Assembly: GCF_004794465.1 (NCBI RefSeq)
Contig: NZ_SSDJ01000092.1
Coordinates: 1-64,000, forward strand
Direction of reading: 5' to 3'
Source: Microbacterium sp. K24
Lineage (GTDB): Bacteria > Actinomycetota > Actinomycetes > Actinomycetales > Microbacteriaceae
DNA: 64,000 nt
The notes below the pieces were generated by a model, which ran no database searches, was not told the origin of the DNA, and saw only the letters and a list, made by a program, of their open reading frames with translations. Shown piece after piece: positions 7,485 through 15,723 of the stretch. Every line of letters starts with the position of its first letter. Position 1 is the stretch's first letter. The position numbers were made by a program, and so were the translations under genes.

Positions 7485-8462
7485 ATGCCTGTCACCGACG
7501 TCATCACCGATACCGACAACCTGACCATGACGGTCATCGCCGACTTCGCGGCTCCCGTCGAGCGGGTCTGGAGTGCCTACAGCGACCCGCGTCAGCTCGA
7601 GCGCTTCTGGGGTCCTCCCGGATGGCCGGCCACGTTCAGCGAATGGGACCACACCGTGGGCGGTCACGCCGTCTACACGATGAACGGCCCGCGCGGAGAG
7701 CGGTCGTCCGGCTCGTGGGAGTTCCTCGCCATCGACGCTCCGCACCGGTTCGAGGTGCTCGACTCGTTCGTCGACGAAGACGGCAAGCCGCTCGAGGGCT
7801 TCCCCGCGCAGCGGATGTCGTTCGACTTCGAGTCCACCGCCGACGGCACCCGCATGGTCACGACGAGCCACTTCGCCTCGGTCGACGCGATCGAGCAGGT
7901 CGTCTCGATGGGTCAGGTCGAGGGCATCAAGCTCGCGATGAGCCAGCTTGACGCGGTGCTGCAGGACCTCCGCGACTACGCCCAGGGCAAGGGCACGAAC
8001 GTCGAACTGCTCGACGACGTGCACGTGCGCATCACCCGCCTCGTCGAGGGGCCGCGCGAGCTGGTCTGGCGCGCTCACAACGAGCCGGAGCTCATGAAGC
8101 AGTGGCTGCTCGGGCCCGACGGCTGGGAGATGACGGAGTGCATCGTCGCCACCGAGGTCGGACAGACCTATCGCACCTCGTGGGCGCCGGTAGGTGACAC
8201 CGAGGGCCAGCCGTTCGGCTTCGAGGGCGAGGCGCTGCTGATCGACGCCCCGCGCCGGTCCGTCAACACCGAGCGGATGATCGGGATGCCGGTCGAGACG
8301 CTCAACGACCTGAACCTCTACGAGGAGGACGGGGCGACGCTCATCACGCTCTACATCGAGTACCCCGACAAGGAGACGCGCGACATGATCCTCGCCACCG
8401 GCATGGCCGACGGCATGGAGGCCTCGTACGACCGCCTCGAGAAGGAGCTGCTCGCCGTCTGA
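7485..8462 (+). CDS. Two-domain SRPBCC (AHSA1-like) protein
   Basis: A 325-aa protein built of two START/Bet v1-like AHSA1 domains. The first spans about 13-165 (TVIADFAAPVERVWSAYSDP ... RFWGPPGWPATF). The second spans about 177-322 (ITRLVEGPRELVWRAHNEPE ... KQWLLGPDGWEM). Single-domain members of this family usually follow ArsR regulators, so two fused copies are less common. The fold forms a hydrophobic ligand cavity; the ligand is unknown. A clear AGGAAGAGG site precedes the ATG, and the gene is coupled to the ArsR gene upstream. No catalytic residues are recognisable. Confidence 0.85.
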   Translation: MPVTDVITDTDNLTMTVIADFAAPVERVWSAYSDPRQLERFWGPPGWPATFSEWDHTVGGHAVYTMNGPRGERSSGSWEFLAIDAPHRFEVLDSFVDEDGKPLEGFPAQRMSFDFESTADGTRMVTTSHFASVDAIEQVVSMGQVEGIKLAMSQLDAVLQDLRDYAQGKGTNVELLDDVHVRITRLVEGPRELVWRAHNEPELMKQWLLGPDGWEMTECIVATEVGQTYRTSWAPVGDTEGQPFGFEGEALLIDAPRRSVNTERMIGMPVETLNDLNLYEEDGATLITLYIEYPDKETRDMILATGMADGMEASYDRLEKELLAV

Positions 8463-8464
8463 GT

Positions 8465-8549
8465 GTGCACAACTCCGCAGAAACCGGCCGATCCCCTGCG
8501 AATCGGCCGGTTTCCGCCGTCTCGGGCGCGTTCTGGAGGAGTTGTGCAC
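8465..8549. repeat. Nested double inverted repeat
   Basis: The outer arms GTGCACAACTCC (8465-8476) and GGAGTTGTGCAC (8538-8549) are perfect 12-bp complements. The inner arms AAACCGGCCGAT (8481-8492) and ATCGGCCGGTTT (8502-8513) are another perfect 12-bp pair. The element fills the gap after the SRPBCC stop. The inner hairpin could terminate transcription; the outer arms suggest a REP/BIME-like unit. Confidence 0.7.
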
Positions 8550-8599
8550 GGGCGGATGCTGTCGCTCACACCGGCGAGGCGGGATAAAGTGGCGACACG

Positions 8600-10006
8600 A
8601 TGAGGATCACGCGCCGCACTCTGCTCATGGGCGCCGGAGCCGGCGCCGTCTCGGTGCTGCTGGCGTCGTGCACACCGGACCCGGAGCCCACTCCGACCCC
8701 CACGCCGACTCGCGACCCGCAGCCCCAGCCGGGTGTGCCGGAGCCGTCCGCCCGCCTCCGCAGTTCATGGACCACCGATCCGTTCTCCTACGGCGCCGTG
8801 AGCTTCACCCCCGTCGGTGTCCTCGCCGAGACCCGGTCGCTGCTCGCCCGACCGGTCGGCGATCGCGTGTTCTTCGCGGGCGAGGCGACGGATGCCGACG
8901 AGCCCGGCACGATGCGCGGCGCGATCCGGTCCGGCGCGCGCGCCGCGGATGAGGTCGAGGACGTCGCGGCATCCGGAGAACGTATCGCCGTCATCGGCGC
9001 GGGCCTGGCCGGTGCGACGGTCGCGGCGCGCCTCGTGGCAGCCGACATGCAGGTCACCGTGTTCGAAGCGCGCGATCGCATCGGCGGACGCATCCACTCG
9101 GTGACCGATGATGCGTGGCCGATGCCGGTGCAGCTCGGAGCCTGGCTCTTCAGCGCAGCCGACGACGACCTGCTCCGTCGCATGGAGTCGTGGGATATCG
9201 GTGTGATCGACCTCACCGGCACGCAGTGGCGCGGACCCGAGGGCGACGTCGAACCCGTCGATGCGCAGCCTCTGGAAGACGCGATCGCGGCCGCGCAGGC
9301 GGGTCCGGAGGACATCGCGGTGACCGAGGCGCTCACCTCGGCCGGCGGGGATCCCGATGATCCCTCGACGGCGGCGCTCCTCGCCTACCTGGCGACAGCG
9401 ACGGGCGCCGACGCCACCGACCTCTCGAGCTGGTTCCCGCCCGCGCTGCCACCCGACCCGGTCGCCGGTGAAGCCGTCGACGAAACCGTGGACGCGGCGG
9501 ATGACGATGCCCTGCAGGGCGCGCGCGACGACCTCACCCCACTCGTCGAGGATGCTCTCGACGGCGTCAAGGTCTCGCTGTCGTCGCCGATCAGCAGGCT
9601 CGCCTACGACGACACGGGTGTGAGCGTGCGGCTCGGCACAGGGGAGGCACTGTCGTTCGATCGCGTCATCGTGACCGTGCCGCTCGGGGTGCTGCAGGAA
9701 CAGGACCTCGAGTTCGACCCGCCGCTGCCCTTCAGCAACCGCAACGCCATCGGCGCCCTCGGCATGGGCCGGATCGAGACGATCTGGCTGCAGTTCGACG
9801 AGGCGTTCTGGGATGCCGATGCGGCCATCTGGCACGCGGTGGGCGCCGATGTCGGCATCCGCACCTGGATCAACCTGCGGCCGGCGACGGGCGAGAACAT
9901 CCTGGTGGGAATCGTCGGCGGCGCGGCCGCTGAGGAGTTCGCGGCGCTCGACGACACCGAGGCTCTCGAGTCTGCGATGGAGTCGCTCGCGATCTACGCG
10001 TCCTGA
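8600..10006 (+). CDS. Lipoprotein flavin amine oxidase with circularly permuted domain order
   Basis: FAD-dependent amine oxidase-like protein of 468 aa. It has a Tat-like N-terminus (TRRTLLMG) and a lipobox ending LLASC at Cys24, then a Pro/Thr-rich stretch, so it is probably anchored outside the membrane. Residues about 54-115 carry what is normally the C-terminal FAD motif (SSWTTDPFSYGAVSF and RVFFAGEATD...GAIRSGARAA). The dinucleotide-binding start IAVIGAGLAG, normally N-terminal, appears only at about 129 and is followed by FEARDRIGGRI. The protein ends after SLAIYAS, where the moved segment would normally begin. This order is a clean circular permutation of the amino-oxidase fold. Substrate unknown. 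Its last 13 nt overlap the convergent gene. Confidence 0.85.
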   Translation: MRITRRTLLMGAGAGAVSVLLASCTPDPEPTPTPTPTRDPQPQPGVPEPSARLRSSWTTDPFSYGAVSFTPVGVLAETRSLLARPVGDRVFFAGEATDADEPGTMRGAIRSGARAADEVEDVAASGERIAVIGAGLAGATVAARLVAADMQVTVFEARDRIGGRIHSVTDDAWPMPVQLGAWLFSAADDDLLRRMESWDIGVIDLTGTQWRGPEGDVEPVDAQPLEDAIAAAQAGPEDIAVTEALTSAGGDPDDPSTAALLAYLATATGADATDLSSWFPPALPPDPVAGEAVDETVDAADDDALQGARDDLTPLVEDALDGVKVSLSSPISRLAYDDTGVSVRLGTGEALSFDRVIVTVPLGVLQEQDLEFDPPLPFSNRNAIGALGMGRIETIWLQFDEAFWDADAAIWHAVGADVGIRTWINLRPATGENILVGIVGGAAAEEFAALDDTEALESAMESLAIYAS

Positions 10007-10710
10007 CCCACGGACTCGAGGGGCCGCGTGGTCGCGACCCGATCCCCGTCTTCCGGGTCGCGCCACTTCTCGCGCGTCGGCATCCGGCTGATCAGGACGA
10101 GCATCGCGGCGACCGCGGCGAACACGGCGAGAGCCACGCCCGAGAAGATGACGAACTCCGCCGGCCCGCTCACCTGCCGGGGGTCGAGGAAGTAGTACGG
10201 ATACCAGCCGATGAGCGGGCCGCGCCACAGCGTGAACACTCCCCAGACGAGGGGATACGCCAGGGTGATCGGAACGACCCGCCACGGCACGGAGCGGTGC
10301 CCCGGCGCCAGCACCCAGGCCGCGATCGTGCACGCGGGAAGCCAGAAGTGCAGCACCTGATCCGACCAGGGCACGTCGATGCGGATGCCGCGCTCGCCGC
10401 CCTGCCAGACCATCACGGCGAAGACGATGCCGGCCGTGATGGTCCACGACAGCACGAGAGCGAGGGCGATCGTCAACCAGCGCGGATCCTCGGCACGCCG
10501 CAGGGCGATGATCCCCGCGACGATCAGCAGCACCACGAACGCGATGTTGGACTGGTTCGTCAGGTACGCGAAGAAGTTCTGGCTCGCGATCGTGTTCGAG
10601 GCGAGACCCCACGCCAGCCGATGGATCAGCGAGACCAGGCAGATGGCGGCCGCGCCCAGACGGAGCACGCCGAAGACCGTGCGGGCCTTCACCGTCGCGT
10701 CACCGTCCAT
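9994..10710 (-). CDS. Pr6Pr-type multi-spanning membrane protein
   Basis: Integral membrane protein of 238 aa with about six hydrophobic segments. It carries features of the Pr6Pr/FAR-17a-like family: FFAYLTNQSNIAFVV, an HFWLPA segment and YPYYFLDP. Function in bacteria is unknown. Charged and Arg-rich residues lie in the final 30 residues, likely cytoplasmic. It converges on the amine oxidase gene and overlaps its 3' end by 13 nt. Nothing in the sequence suggests an enzyme active site. Confidence 0.75.
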   Translation of the reverse strand: MDGDATVKARTVFGVLRLGAAAICLVSLIHRLAWGLASNTIASQNFFAYLTNQSNIAFVVLLIVAGIIALRRAEDPRWLTIALALVLSWTITAGIVFAVMVWQGGERGIRIDVPWSDQVLHFWLPACTIAAWVLAPGHRSVPWRVVPITLAYPLVWGVFTLWRGPLIGWYPYYFLDPRQVSGPAEFVIFSGVALAVFAAVAAMLVLISRMPTREKWRDPEDGDRVATTRPLESVGQDA

Positions 10711-10764
10711 GCCATCAGCCGAGTCTACGGATCGGCGCCGGTGACCTCGCCGACCTCGCCGACG

Positions 10765-11154
10765 TCAGCGGCGCGGGGTGCGCGTCGACCAGAGAGCCAG
10801 CACCACGAGCACCGGCTGGAAGAACAGCCGCACGAAGCGCTTCATCTCGGTGTCGAGGCCGAACCCGTCGCGGTGATGCATCCACTGCGCGAGGTTGCCC
10901 GGGAACACGGCGACGAAGAACAGCGCGGCGATGACGCCGACCAGTCCGCGCCGTCGACGGGCGAGCAGCAGCGCGGAACCCAGCGCCACCTCGGCCACCC
11001 CCGAGGCGACCACGGTCACGTCAGGATCGAGCGGGAGTGATTCGGGCACCTGCGCCTGGAACTCCTCGCGCGCGAACGTGAGGTGCGAGACCCCGGCGAA
11101 GACGAGGGCTGAACCCAGGAAGAGGCGGCCGATGGTGCGGGCGGGAGTCGACAT
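10765..11154 (-). CDS. DoxX-like small membrane protein
   Basis: A 129-aa protein with four hydrophobic stretches and the pattern of DoxX-family membrane proteins: RLFLGSALVFAGVSHLTFAR at the N-terminus, a middle VASGVAEVALGSALLLARR, then FPGNLAQWMHHRDGFGLDT. Family members are small four-helix membrane proteins, some linked to oxidative-stress or quinone-related functions; the exact role here is unknown. It stands alone on the minus strand between the Pr6Pr gene and the RNase HI gene. Confidence 0.75.
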   Translation of the reverse strand: MSTPARTIGRLFLGSALVFAGVSHLTFAREEFQAQVPESLPLDPDVTVVASGVAEVALGSALLLARRRRGLVGVIAALFFVAVFPGNLAQWMHHRDGFGLDTEMKRFVRLFFQPVLVVLALWSTRTPRR

Positions 11155-11184
11155 GGTGCGAGTGTACGCCGCGGCATCCGCTGT

Positions 11185-11904
11185 TCAGATGAGGCGGCGG
11201 AGCGCCTCTTCGAGCGTCACGCCCTGCGCCTCGGCGCGATCGCGCAGACGCGCATGCTCGTCGGCGGAGAGCGCGAGGCGCACCTCGATCGGGTCGTCGA
11301 CGGGCGCGTCGAGACCGTCGAGCAGATCGGATGCCTCGGCCCAGAGCGTCTCGACCGGAGCGGCGGTGACCGGCGCCGGCGCCGTGCCGGCACGGGCCGC
11401 GATCGGAGCGGATGCCGCGACAGCGGCCCCGGCATCCACAGCCCTCGTGAAACCCGGTCCGCGGCGCGGCTCCAGCTTGTTCTTGTAGGCGGTGGCTGCG
11501 GCGTTCGCGCGCTCGTCGGCGGCTTCGTTCAGCTCGTCTCCCGCGTGCCCTTTCACCCAGGAGAACTGCACGTCGCGGCCGCGCAAGGCCTCGTCGATAC
11601 CCTCGAGCAGGTCGCGGTTGAGCACGGGTCCGCCGTCGGACTTGCGCCATCCCTTGCGCTTCCAGCCCGGCATCCACTTGGTCACGGAATCGATCACGTA
11701 GCGGCTGTCGCACCAGATGTGCAGCTTCTCGTTGGTACCGGCCGTGGCCTTCAGCAGCTCGAGCACCGCCTGCAGCTCGCCCTGATTGTTCGTGCCGTGC
11801 GCGGATCCGCCCGCCGCCCAGTTGTCATCGTCGATGTACCAGGCCCACCCGTTGGGGCCGGGATTGCCCAGGGCGGAGCCGTCTGCGGCGGCGGTGATCG
11901 TCAT
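11185..11904 (-). CDS. rnhA: Ribonuclease HI with C-terminal extension
   Basis: Endonuclease that removes RNA from RNA:DNA hybrids. The 239-aa product has the RNase H fold in residues about 1-140: ITAAADGSALGNPGPNGWAW (first Asp), NNQGELQAV (Glu), IWCDSRYVI (Asp) and the basic handle WMPGWKRKGWRKSDG. HAGDELNEAADERAN supplies the later His and Asp. About 100 extra residues follow: an Ala-rich linker and a small helical tail (LSADEHARLRDRAEAQGVTL). The ATG at 11904 is chosen because a GGAGGG site precedes it and the fold begins directly; a longer frame upstream lacks conserved residues. Confidence 0.92.
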   Translation of the reverse strand: MTITAAADGSALGNPGPNGWAWYIDDDNWAAGGSAHGTNNQGELQAVLELLKATAGTNEKLHIWCDSRYVIDSVTKWMPGWKRKGWRKSDGGPVLNRDLLEGIDEALRGRDVQFSWVKGHAGDELNEAADERANAAATAYKNKLEPRRGPGFTRAVDAGAAVAASAPIAARAGTAPAPVTAAPVETLWAEASDLLDGLDAPVDDPIEVRLALSADEHARLRDRAEAQGVTLEEALRRLI

Positions 11905-11953
11905 CCCTCCACCGTAGCCGGGGGCGGCCCGGACGCCGGACCGGCACGGGACG

Positions 11954-12181
11954 TCAGTCGCCGGGTTCGTCCTCGGGCTCACGATCCTCGGCCGCGACGG
12001 CATCGGGCGCGGGTGCCGCGACCGGGAACACGATCGAGTTCACGTCGACGCCGAGCCCGAGCGCCAGCGGGTCGACCGGCGGCGCCTCCTCGAGGATGTC
12101 CGTGCGGTCACGATCGAGCGGCTCGGACGGAAGCGTCCACTGGTTCTCTTCTTCTTCTTTGCGCTGCTGGAAAAGTCCCAT
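11954..12181 (-). CDS. Small acidic conserved hypothetical protein
   Basis: A 75-aa acidic protein starting MGLFQQRKEEEENQWTLPSE, then many Asp, Glu and Pro residues, ending in DREPEDEPGD. No domain or membrane segment is visible and it is likely mostly disordered. The ATG at 12181 is chosen over a longer upstream frame because the Arg-rich extension does not look coding. It lies upstream of the RNase HI gene on the same strand. No function can be assigned. Confidence 0.6.
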   Translation of the reverse strand: MGLFQQRKEEEENQWTLPSEPLDRDRTDILEEAPPVDPLALGLGVDVNSIVFPVAAPAPDAVAAEDREPEDEPGD

Positions 12182-12248
12182 GCGTCCATTGTCTCCCCGT
12201 CGCCGGAGGGCCGCCGGGTTCGCATCGGATCGATCGGATGCCGAGTGC

Positions 12249-12569
12249 TCAACTCGTGCGCTTCGATGCCTGGCGCACGGCATCGACGAGCGCCCGCCAG
12301 GGGCCGTCGACCTCGGAGTCGCTCAGCTCGCGCTCGCGCCGCTCCGACGGGGTGCGGGCGCGGATGCTCCACACGAAGCGATCGGCTCCGGCCGTGGCAG
12401 CCGCTTCCTGATCCCAGGGGCAGCTGTCGATCAGCGTGATCCAGTCATCGGCGTCAGATTCTTCTGCCTCGACCCGCCATTGGCGACGGATGCCGGCGAT
12501 GCCGCCTGTGCGCACCACCGCGATCACGACGCGGACGTCAGTCGGTGGAGGGGACTCGCTCATCCTCAT
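12249..12569 (-). CDS. Emfourin-like protealysin inhibitor
   Basis: A 106-aa protein with the pattern of emfourins, small inhibitors of protealysin-like M4 proteases: VVIAVVRTGGIAGIRRQWRV, then an acidic stretch and DRFVWSIRART. Its gene directly follows and overlaps the M4 protease gene by 32 nt, the usual arrangement of protealysin and emfourin pairs. It would bind the active site of that protease in the cytoplasm and hold it inactive. Two starts (12569 and 12563) are possible, differing by two codons. Confidence 0.8.
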   Translation of the reverse strand: MRMSESPPPTDVRVVIAVVRTGGIAGIRRQWRVEAEESDADDWITLIDSCPWDQEAAATAGADRFVWSIRARTPSERRERELSDSEVDGPWRALVDAVRQASKRTS

Positions 12570-13608
12570 AGACTCCCACGGTGGTCCACGCGCGTCGAGC
12601 GGCTGCGGCCGTCTCGTCGTCGATCTCGGCCGCCGCGGTCACCGTTGCGTCGGCGAACTCGGTGAAGGTCGCGGTGCTCGACAGGCCGCTGGTGAGGGCG
12701 CGGTACCAGGCGGTGCCGGCGCGCTCCCACGCCTTGCCGCCGAGGTCGATCGCGAACACGGCGAACGCGCGGTTGGGGATGCCGGAGTTGATGTGCACGC
12801 CGCCGTTGTCTTCGGTCGTGCGCACATAGTCGCTCATGTGGGCGGGCTGGGGGTCTTTGCCGAGCTCGTCGTCGTCGTAGGCCGTGCCCGGCTCGATCAT
12901 GGAGCGCAGCGCCTTGCCCTCGACGGCGTCGGTGAAGATCTCGGCTCCGATGAGCCACGTCGCCTGGTCGGCGGTCTGCTCGAGAGAGTACTGCTCGGTC
13001 AGCGCGCCGAACACGTCGGCGATCGACTCGTTGAGCGCGCCCGGCTGCCCCTGGTACTCGAGGTTCGCGGTGTGCTGCACGACGCCATGCGCGAGCTCGT
13101 GTCCGATGACCGTGGTGGAGCCGGTGAAGTCCTGGAAGACCTCGCCGTCGCCGTCGCCGAACACCATGCGCTGCCCGTCCCAGAAGGCGTTGTCGTAGTC
13201 GACGCCGTAGTGCACGGTCGCATCGAGGGGCGCGCCGGCATCGTCGAGCGAGTTGCGGCCGAACGCCGAGAGCAGCATCTCGAACGTCGCGCCGAGACCG
13301 TCGAACGCCTCGTTCACCGCGGCGTCGTCGACCGGGGCGTCGTCTTCGGTGCGCACGACCGCACCGGGCAGCTCCTGCGTGTTGCCGGCGTCGCTGATCG
13401 TGCGGTTGGGCGCATCGGACAGTTGCGCCACGAGGTCGCCGTTCTCGTCGATCGACAGGTCGATGCGGGCGCGGAACGGTGGGCGGCCCACCGTCAGCGT
13501 CTTCCGAGCGGCGGCCGCGGCCTTCGGGAAACGGCCCGACTCGGCCAGACGCGCGAGGAGATAGGAGGGGACGACGCCGTGACGTTCGAAGGATGCTGTG
13601 CTGCTCAT
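12538..13608 (-). CDS. Protealysin-like M4 zinc metalloprotease
   Basis: Thermolysin-family protease of 356 aa. The zinc site is HELAH at 170-174 with E171 as catalytic base and E194 (NESIADVFG) as third ligand. The C-terminal part has VHINSGIPNRAF, as in M4 enzymes. Residues about 8-45 form the short protealysin-type propeptide (RHGVVPSYLLARLAESG). No signal peptide is present, in keeping with the protealysin group, which acts inside the cell or leaves by unknown routes. It is translationally coupled to the downstream emfourin gene. Confidence 0.93.
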   Translation of the reverse strand: MSSTASFERHGVVPSYLLARLAESGRFPKAAAAARKTLTVGRPPFRARIDLSIDENGDLVAQLSDAPNRTISDAGNTQELPGAVVRTEDDAPVDDAAVNEAFDGLGATFEMLLSAFGRNSLDDAGAPLDATVHYGVDYDNAFWDGQRMVFGDGDGEVFQDFTGSTTVIGHELAHGVVQHTANLEYQGQPGALNESIADVFGALTEQYSLEQTADQATWLIGAEIFTDAVEGKALRSMIEPGTAYDDDELGKDPQPAHMSDYVRTTEDNGGVHINSGIPNRAFAVFAIDLGGKAWERAGTAWYRALTSGLSSTATFTEFADATVTAAAEIDDETAAAARRAWTTVGVYEDERVPSTD

Positions 13609-13735
13609 GGTGCGACCCTACGCCGGGGCGCCGACGTTCAGCATCGGACATTCGGCCACAGCCTGCATATCGATATCTCGCCGTGCGGTGCCGAAGGGAT
13701 GCGCGCAACTCAGGGTGGTCGGCCGGCGTGCAGAA

Positions 13736-13803
13736 CGGAGGGGATCTGCGCCTCGGAGGGTGATCCGGCCGGCATCCGTCCTCCCTGGCGCAGATCTCCT
13801 CCG
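13736..13803. repeat. Long intergenic inverted repeat
   Basis: Two 17-nt arms at 13736-13752 and 13787-13803 pair with one mismatch (CGGAGGGGATCTGCGCC with its complement), enclosing about 34 nt. It lies just downstream of a minus-strand gene that ends at 13840 and upstream of the protease gene. It may terminate that transcript or be a REP-like unit. Confidence 0.6.
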
Positions 13804-13839
13804 CATCGCTCGCCTCTGCTCCCGCCCTTCGGCGTCTGC

Positions 13840-14283
13840 TCAGTCGAGGTCGATGCTCAGCACCGTGGTCCGCATGCCGTCGGACTCGTATTGCACCGGC
13901 ATGCCGGGATGGTCGATCGAGAACCAGAAGACGCCGTCGTCGGTGTCGTACCTCCGGCAGGTCAGGTCGCCGAGCGGCGTGGTGAGCGAGACGGTCGACA
14001 CGCTCGTCGTGCCGGCGTCGAAGGCGGCGTGACCCTGCAGCTCGGTCCACGTGACCCGGTTGGAGACGATCGCCTTCGGGTCGGCGACAGCCCAGCGGTC
14101 GAGGGTCGCGCCCTCGGCATCCGTCTCTCGGAAGCGGTTGACGTGCTCGCCGAGTGGGCCGTCCGGACCCTCCAGCAGCAGATGGATCACCTTGCCCGCC
14201 CCCGTCGCGTCGCGGATCTCGGCGGCGGTGAACGGCGTCGGAAGTAGTCCGGGGCCGAGAACGTGCGGGTCGGTGGCATCCAT
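13840..14283 (-). CDS. Conserved hypothetical protein
   Basis: A soluble protein of 147 aa beginning MDATDPHVLGPGLLPTPFTA, with a mixed alpha/beta pattern and conserved-looking segments such as EIRDATGAGKVIHLLLEGPD and TCRRYDTDDGVFWFSIDHPG. It has no signal peptide or membrane segment. The ATG at 14283 is chosen because coding character starts there; a longer frame upstream would cover the promoter and operator of the divergent sugar transporter operon. I do not recognise a family with confidence. Confidence 0.65.
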   Translation of the reverse strand: MDATDPHVLGPGLLPTPFTAAEIRDATGAGKVIHLLLEGPDGPLGEHVNRFRETDAEGATLDRWAVADPKAIVSNRVTWTELQGHAAFDAGTTSVSTVSLTTPLGDLTCRRYDTDDGVFWFSIDHPGMPVQYESDGMRTTVLSIDLD

Positions 14284-14322
14284 CCCGTCATTCTCCGCCA
14301 CTCGCGACGGCGCACCCGCATC

Positions 14323-14353
14323 TTGACAGGATTGCGTTCTGTATACAGAATAC
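14323..14353 (+). promoter_or_regulatory. Promoter with GntR-type operator for the sugar transporter operon
   Basis: TTGACA at 14323-14328 and CAGAAT at 14346-14351 are 17 nt apart. TTCTGTATACAGAA at 14337-14350 is a perfect 14-nt palindrome covering the -10 region. The 14-nt word TGTATACAGAATAC (14340-14353) recurs exactly at 22126-22139 beside the FCD-GntR gene, which marks both as sites for that repressor. Confidence 0.75.
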
Positions 14354-14410
14354 TGGTGGGCCCGAGAGGCAGGCCCGACACGATCTTCCGACGATGAAAG
14401 AGGTAGCGAG

Positions 14411-15721
14411 ATGGCACGTGCGAACGTGACGCGGTATCTGGCACTGGTTGCTGCCGGCGCTCTGGCACTGGGGCTCGCCGCGTGCAGCGGCGGCGGCGGA
14501 GGCGGCGGTGTGGACGCCGACGGCAAGGCCACCGTCGTCTGGTCGACCTGGGGCACCGCCGACGAGCTGACCCGCTACGAGGAGTTCAACAAGGACTTCA
14601 TGGAGCGCCACCCCGACATCACCGTCAAGCTGCAGCCCGTCGCCGATTACGGCGACTACCACTCCAAGCTTCTCGCACAGCTCACCAGCAACACCGCCCC
14701 CGACGTGTTCTACGTCGGCGACGACAAGATCGGCCAGTTCGTCGACTCGAAGCGCCTGATGCCGCTGAACGAACTGATGGACTCGAAGGACAGCCAGACC
14801 AAGAAGGACGACTTCTTCCCGGGCCTCTTCGGCGCGGCGGAGAACGACGGCGAGGTCTACGCCGCCCCGAACGACTCGAACCCCGACGTCTTCTGGTACG
14901 ACAAGCAGGCGCTCGCCGCCGCCGGCATCACCGAGGACCCCGCGACCCTGGCCGAGAACGGCGAGTGGACGACCGACAAGTTCCTCGAGATGAACGCGAA
15001 GCTGCACGACGCCGGCCTCACGGGCACGATGTACTGGAACTACTGGGCCACCCACTGGAGCTGGCTGTCGTCGCAGGGCCTCGACGCCCCGTACGACGAC
15101 TCGGGCGCCTTCATCGCGAACAAGGATGCCGACACCGTCGACGCCGTGCAGCAGCTCGGCGACCTCTTCGAGGACGGCACCTTCGTCGTCGCCGACACCC
15201 TTCCCGACGGCGCCGGAGCCGACAGCGTGTTCGTCACCCACAAGGCCGGCTTCTTCGTGCAGGGCCGCTACACGATCGGCACGGTCGACGCGACGGGCGA
15301 GCAGGACAGCTACGACATCGTGCAGTGGCCGACCCCCGACGGCACGGCGGCGCCCACCGGCGTGGCGACCAGTTTCCTCGCGATCAACGCCAAGACGAAG
15401 GTGAAGGACGCGGCGTTCACGTTCTGGACCGAGTTCCTCTCGGCCGAGGGCCAGACGTTCCGCCTCCAGGGCGGCGGCAACGCGGTCCCGTCGATCAAGG
15501 GCGCCGATGACGTGGTGCTCGAGGGCGACTACCCCGCTCACGCGCAGACCTTCCTCGACATGCGTGACATCGGCTTCGAGGACTACCCCGCCGAGGCGAT
15601 GGTCCCCGGCCTCCCGACGGCGATCGCCGATGAGTTCCTGAAGCTCTACGAGGGCAAGGCGGATGCCCAGGAGACGCTGGACACGATCGCCGACGTGGTC
15701 AAGGACCGGTCGGAGAAGTAG
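14411..15721 (+). CDS. Sugar ABC transporter substrate-binding lipoprotein
   Basis: Extracellular solute-binding protein (family 1 type), 436 aa. Signal peptide with lipobox LGLAACS at Cys25, followed by a Gly-rich linker. The mature part has the typical start TVVWSTWGTADELTRYEEFN, then DVFYVGDDKIGQF, and ends with TALADEFLK-like helices. It would capture a carbohydrate and pass it to the two permeases directly downstream. No ATPase gene is in the window; a shared MsiK-type ATPase encoded elsewhere is usual for such actinobacterial systems (inference). AGAGGTAGCGAG precedes the ATG. Confidence 0.93.
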   Translation: MARANVTRYLALVAAGALALGLAACSGGGGGGGVDADGKATVVWSTWGTADELTRYEEFNKDFMERHPDITVKLQPVADYGDYHSKLLAQLTSNTAPDVFYVGDDKIGQFVDSKRLMPLNELMDSKDSQTKKDDFFPGLFGAAENDGEVYAAPNDSNPDVFWYDKQALAAAGITEDPATLAENGEWTTDKFLEMNAKLHDAGLTGTMYWNYWATHWSWLSSQGLDAPYDDSGAFIANKDADTVDAVQQLGDLFEDGTFVVADTLPDGAGADSVFVTHKAGFFVQGRYTIGTVDATGEQDSYDIVQWPTPDGTAAPTGVATSFLAINAKTKVKDAAFTFWTEFLSAEGQTFRLQGGGNAVPSIKGADDVVLEGDYPAHAQTFLDMRDIGFEDYPAEAMVPGLPTAIADEFLKLYEGKADAQETLDTIADVVKDRSEK

Positions 15722-15723
15722 GG

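Noticed and set aside
13609-13839. A tRNA or riboswitch in the protease upstream gap.
   Set aside because: The only structure is the 17-bp inverted repeat; no cloverleaf or known riboswitch core is seen.
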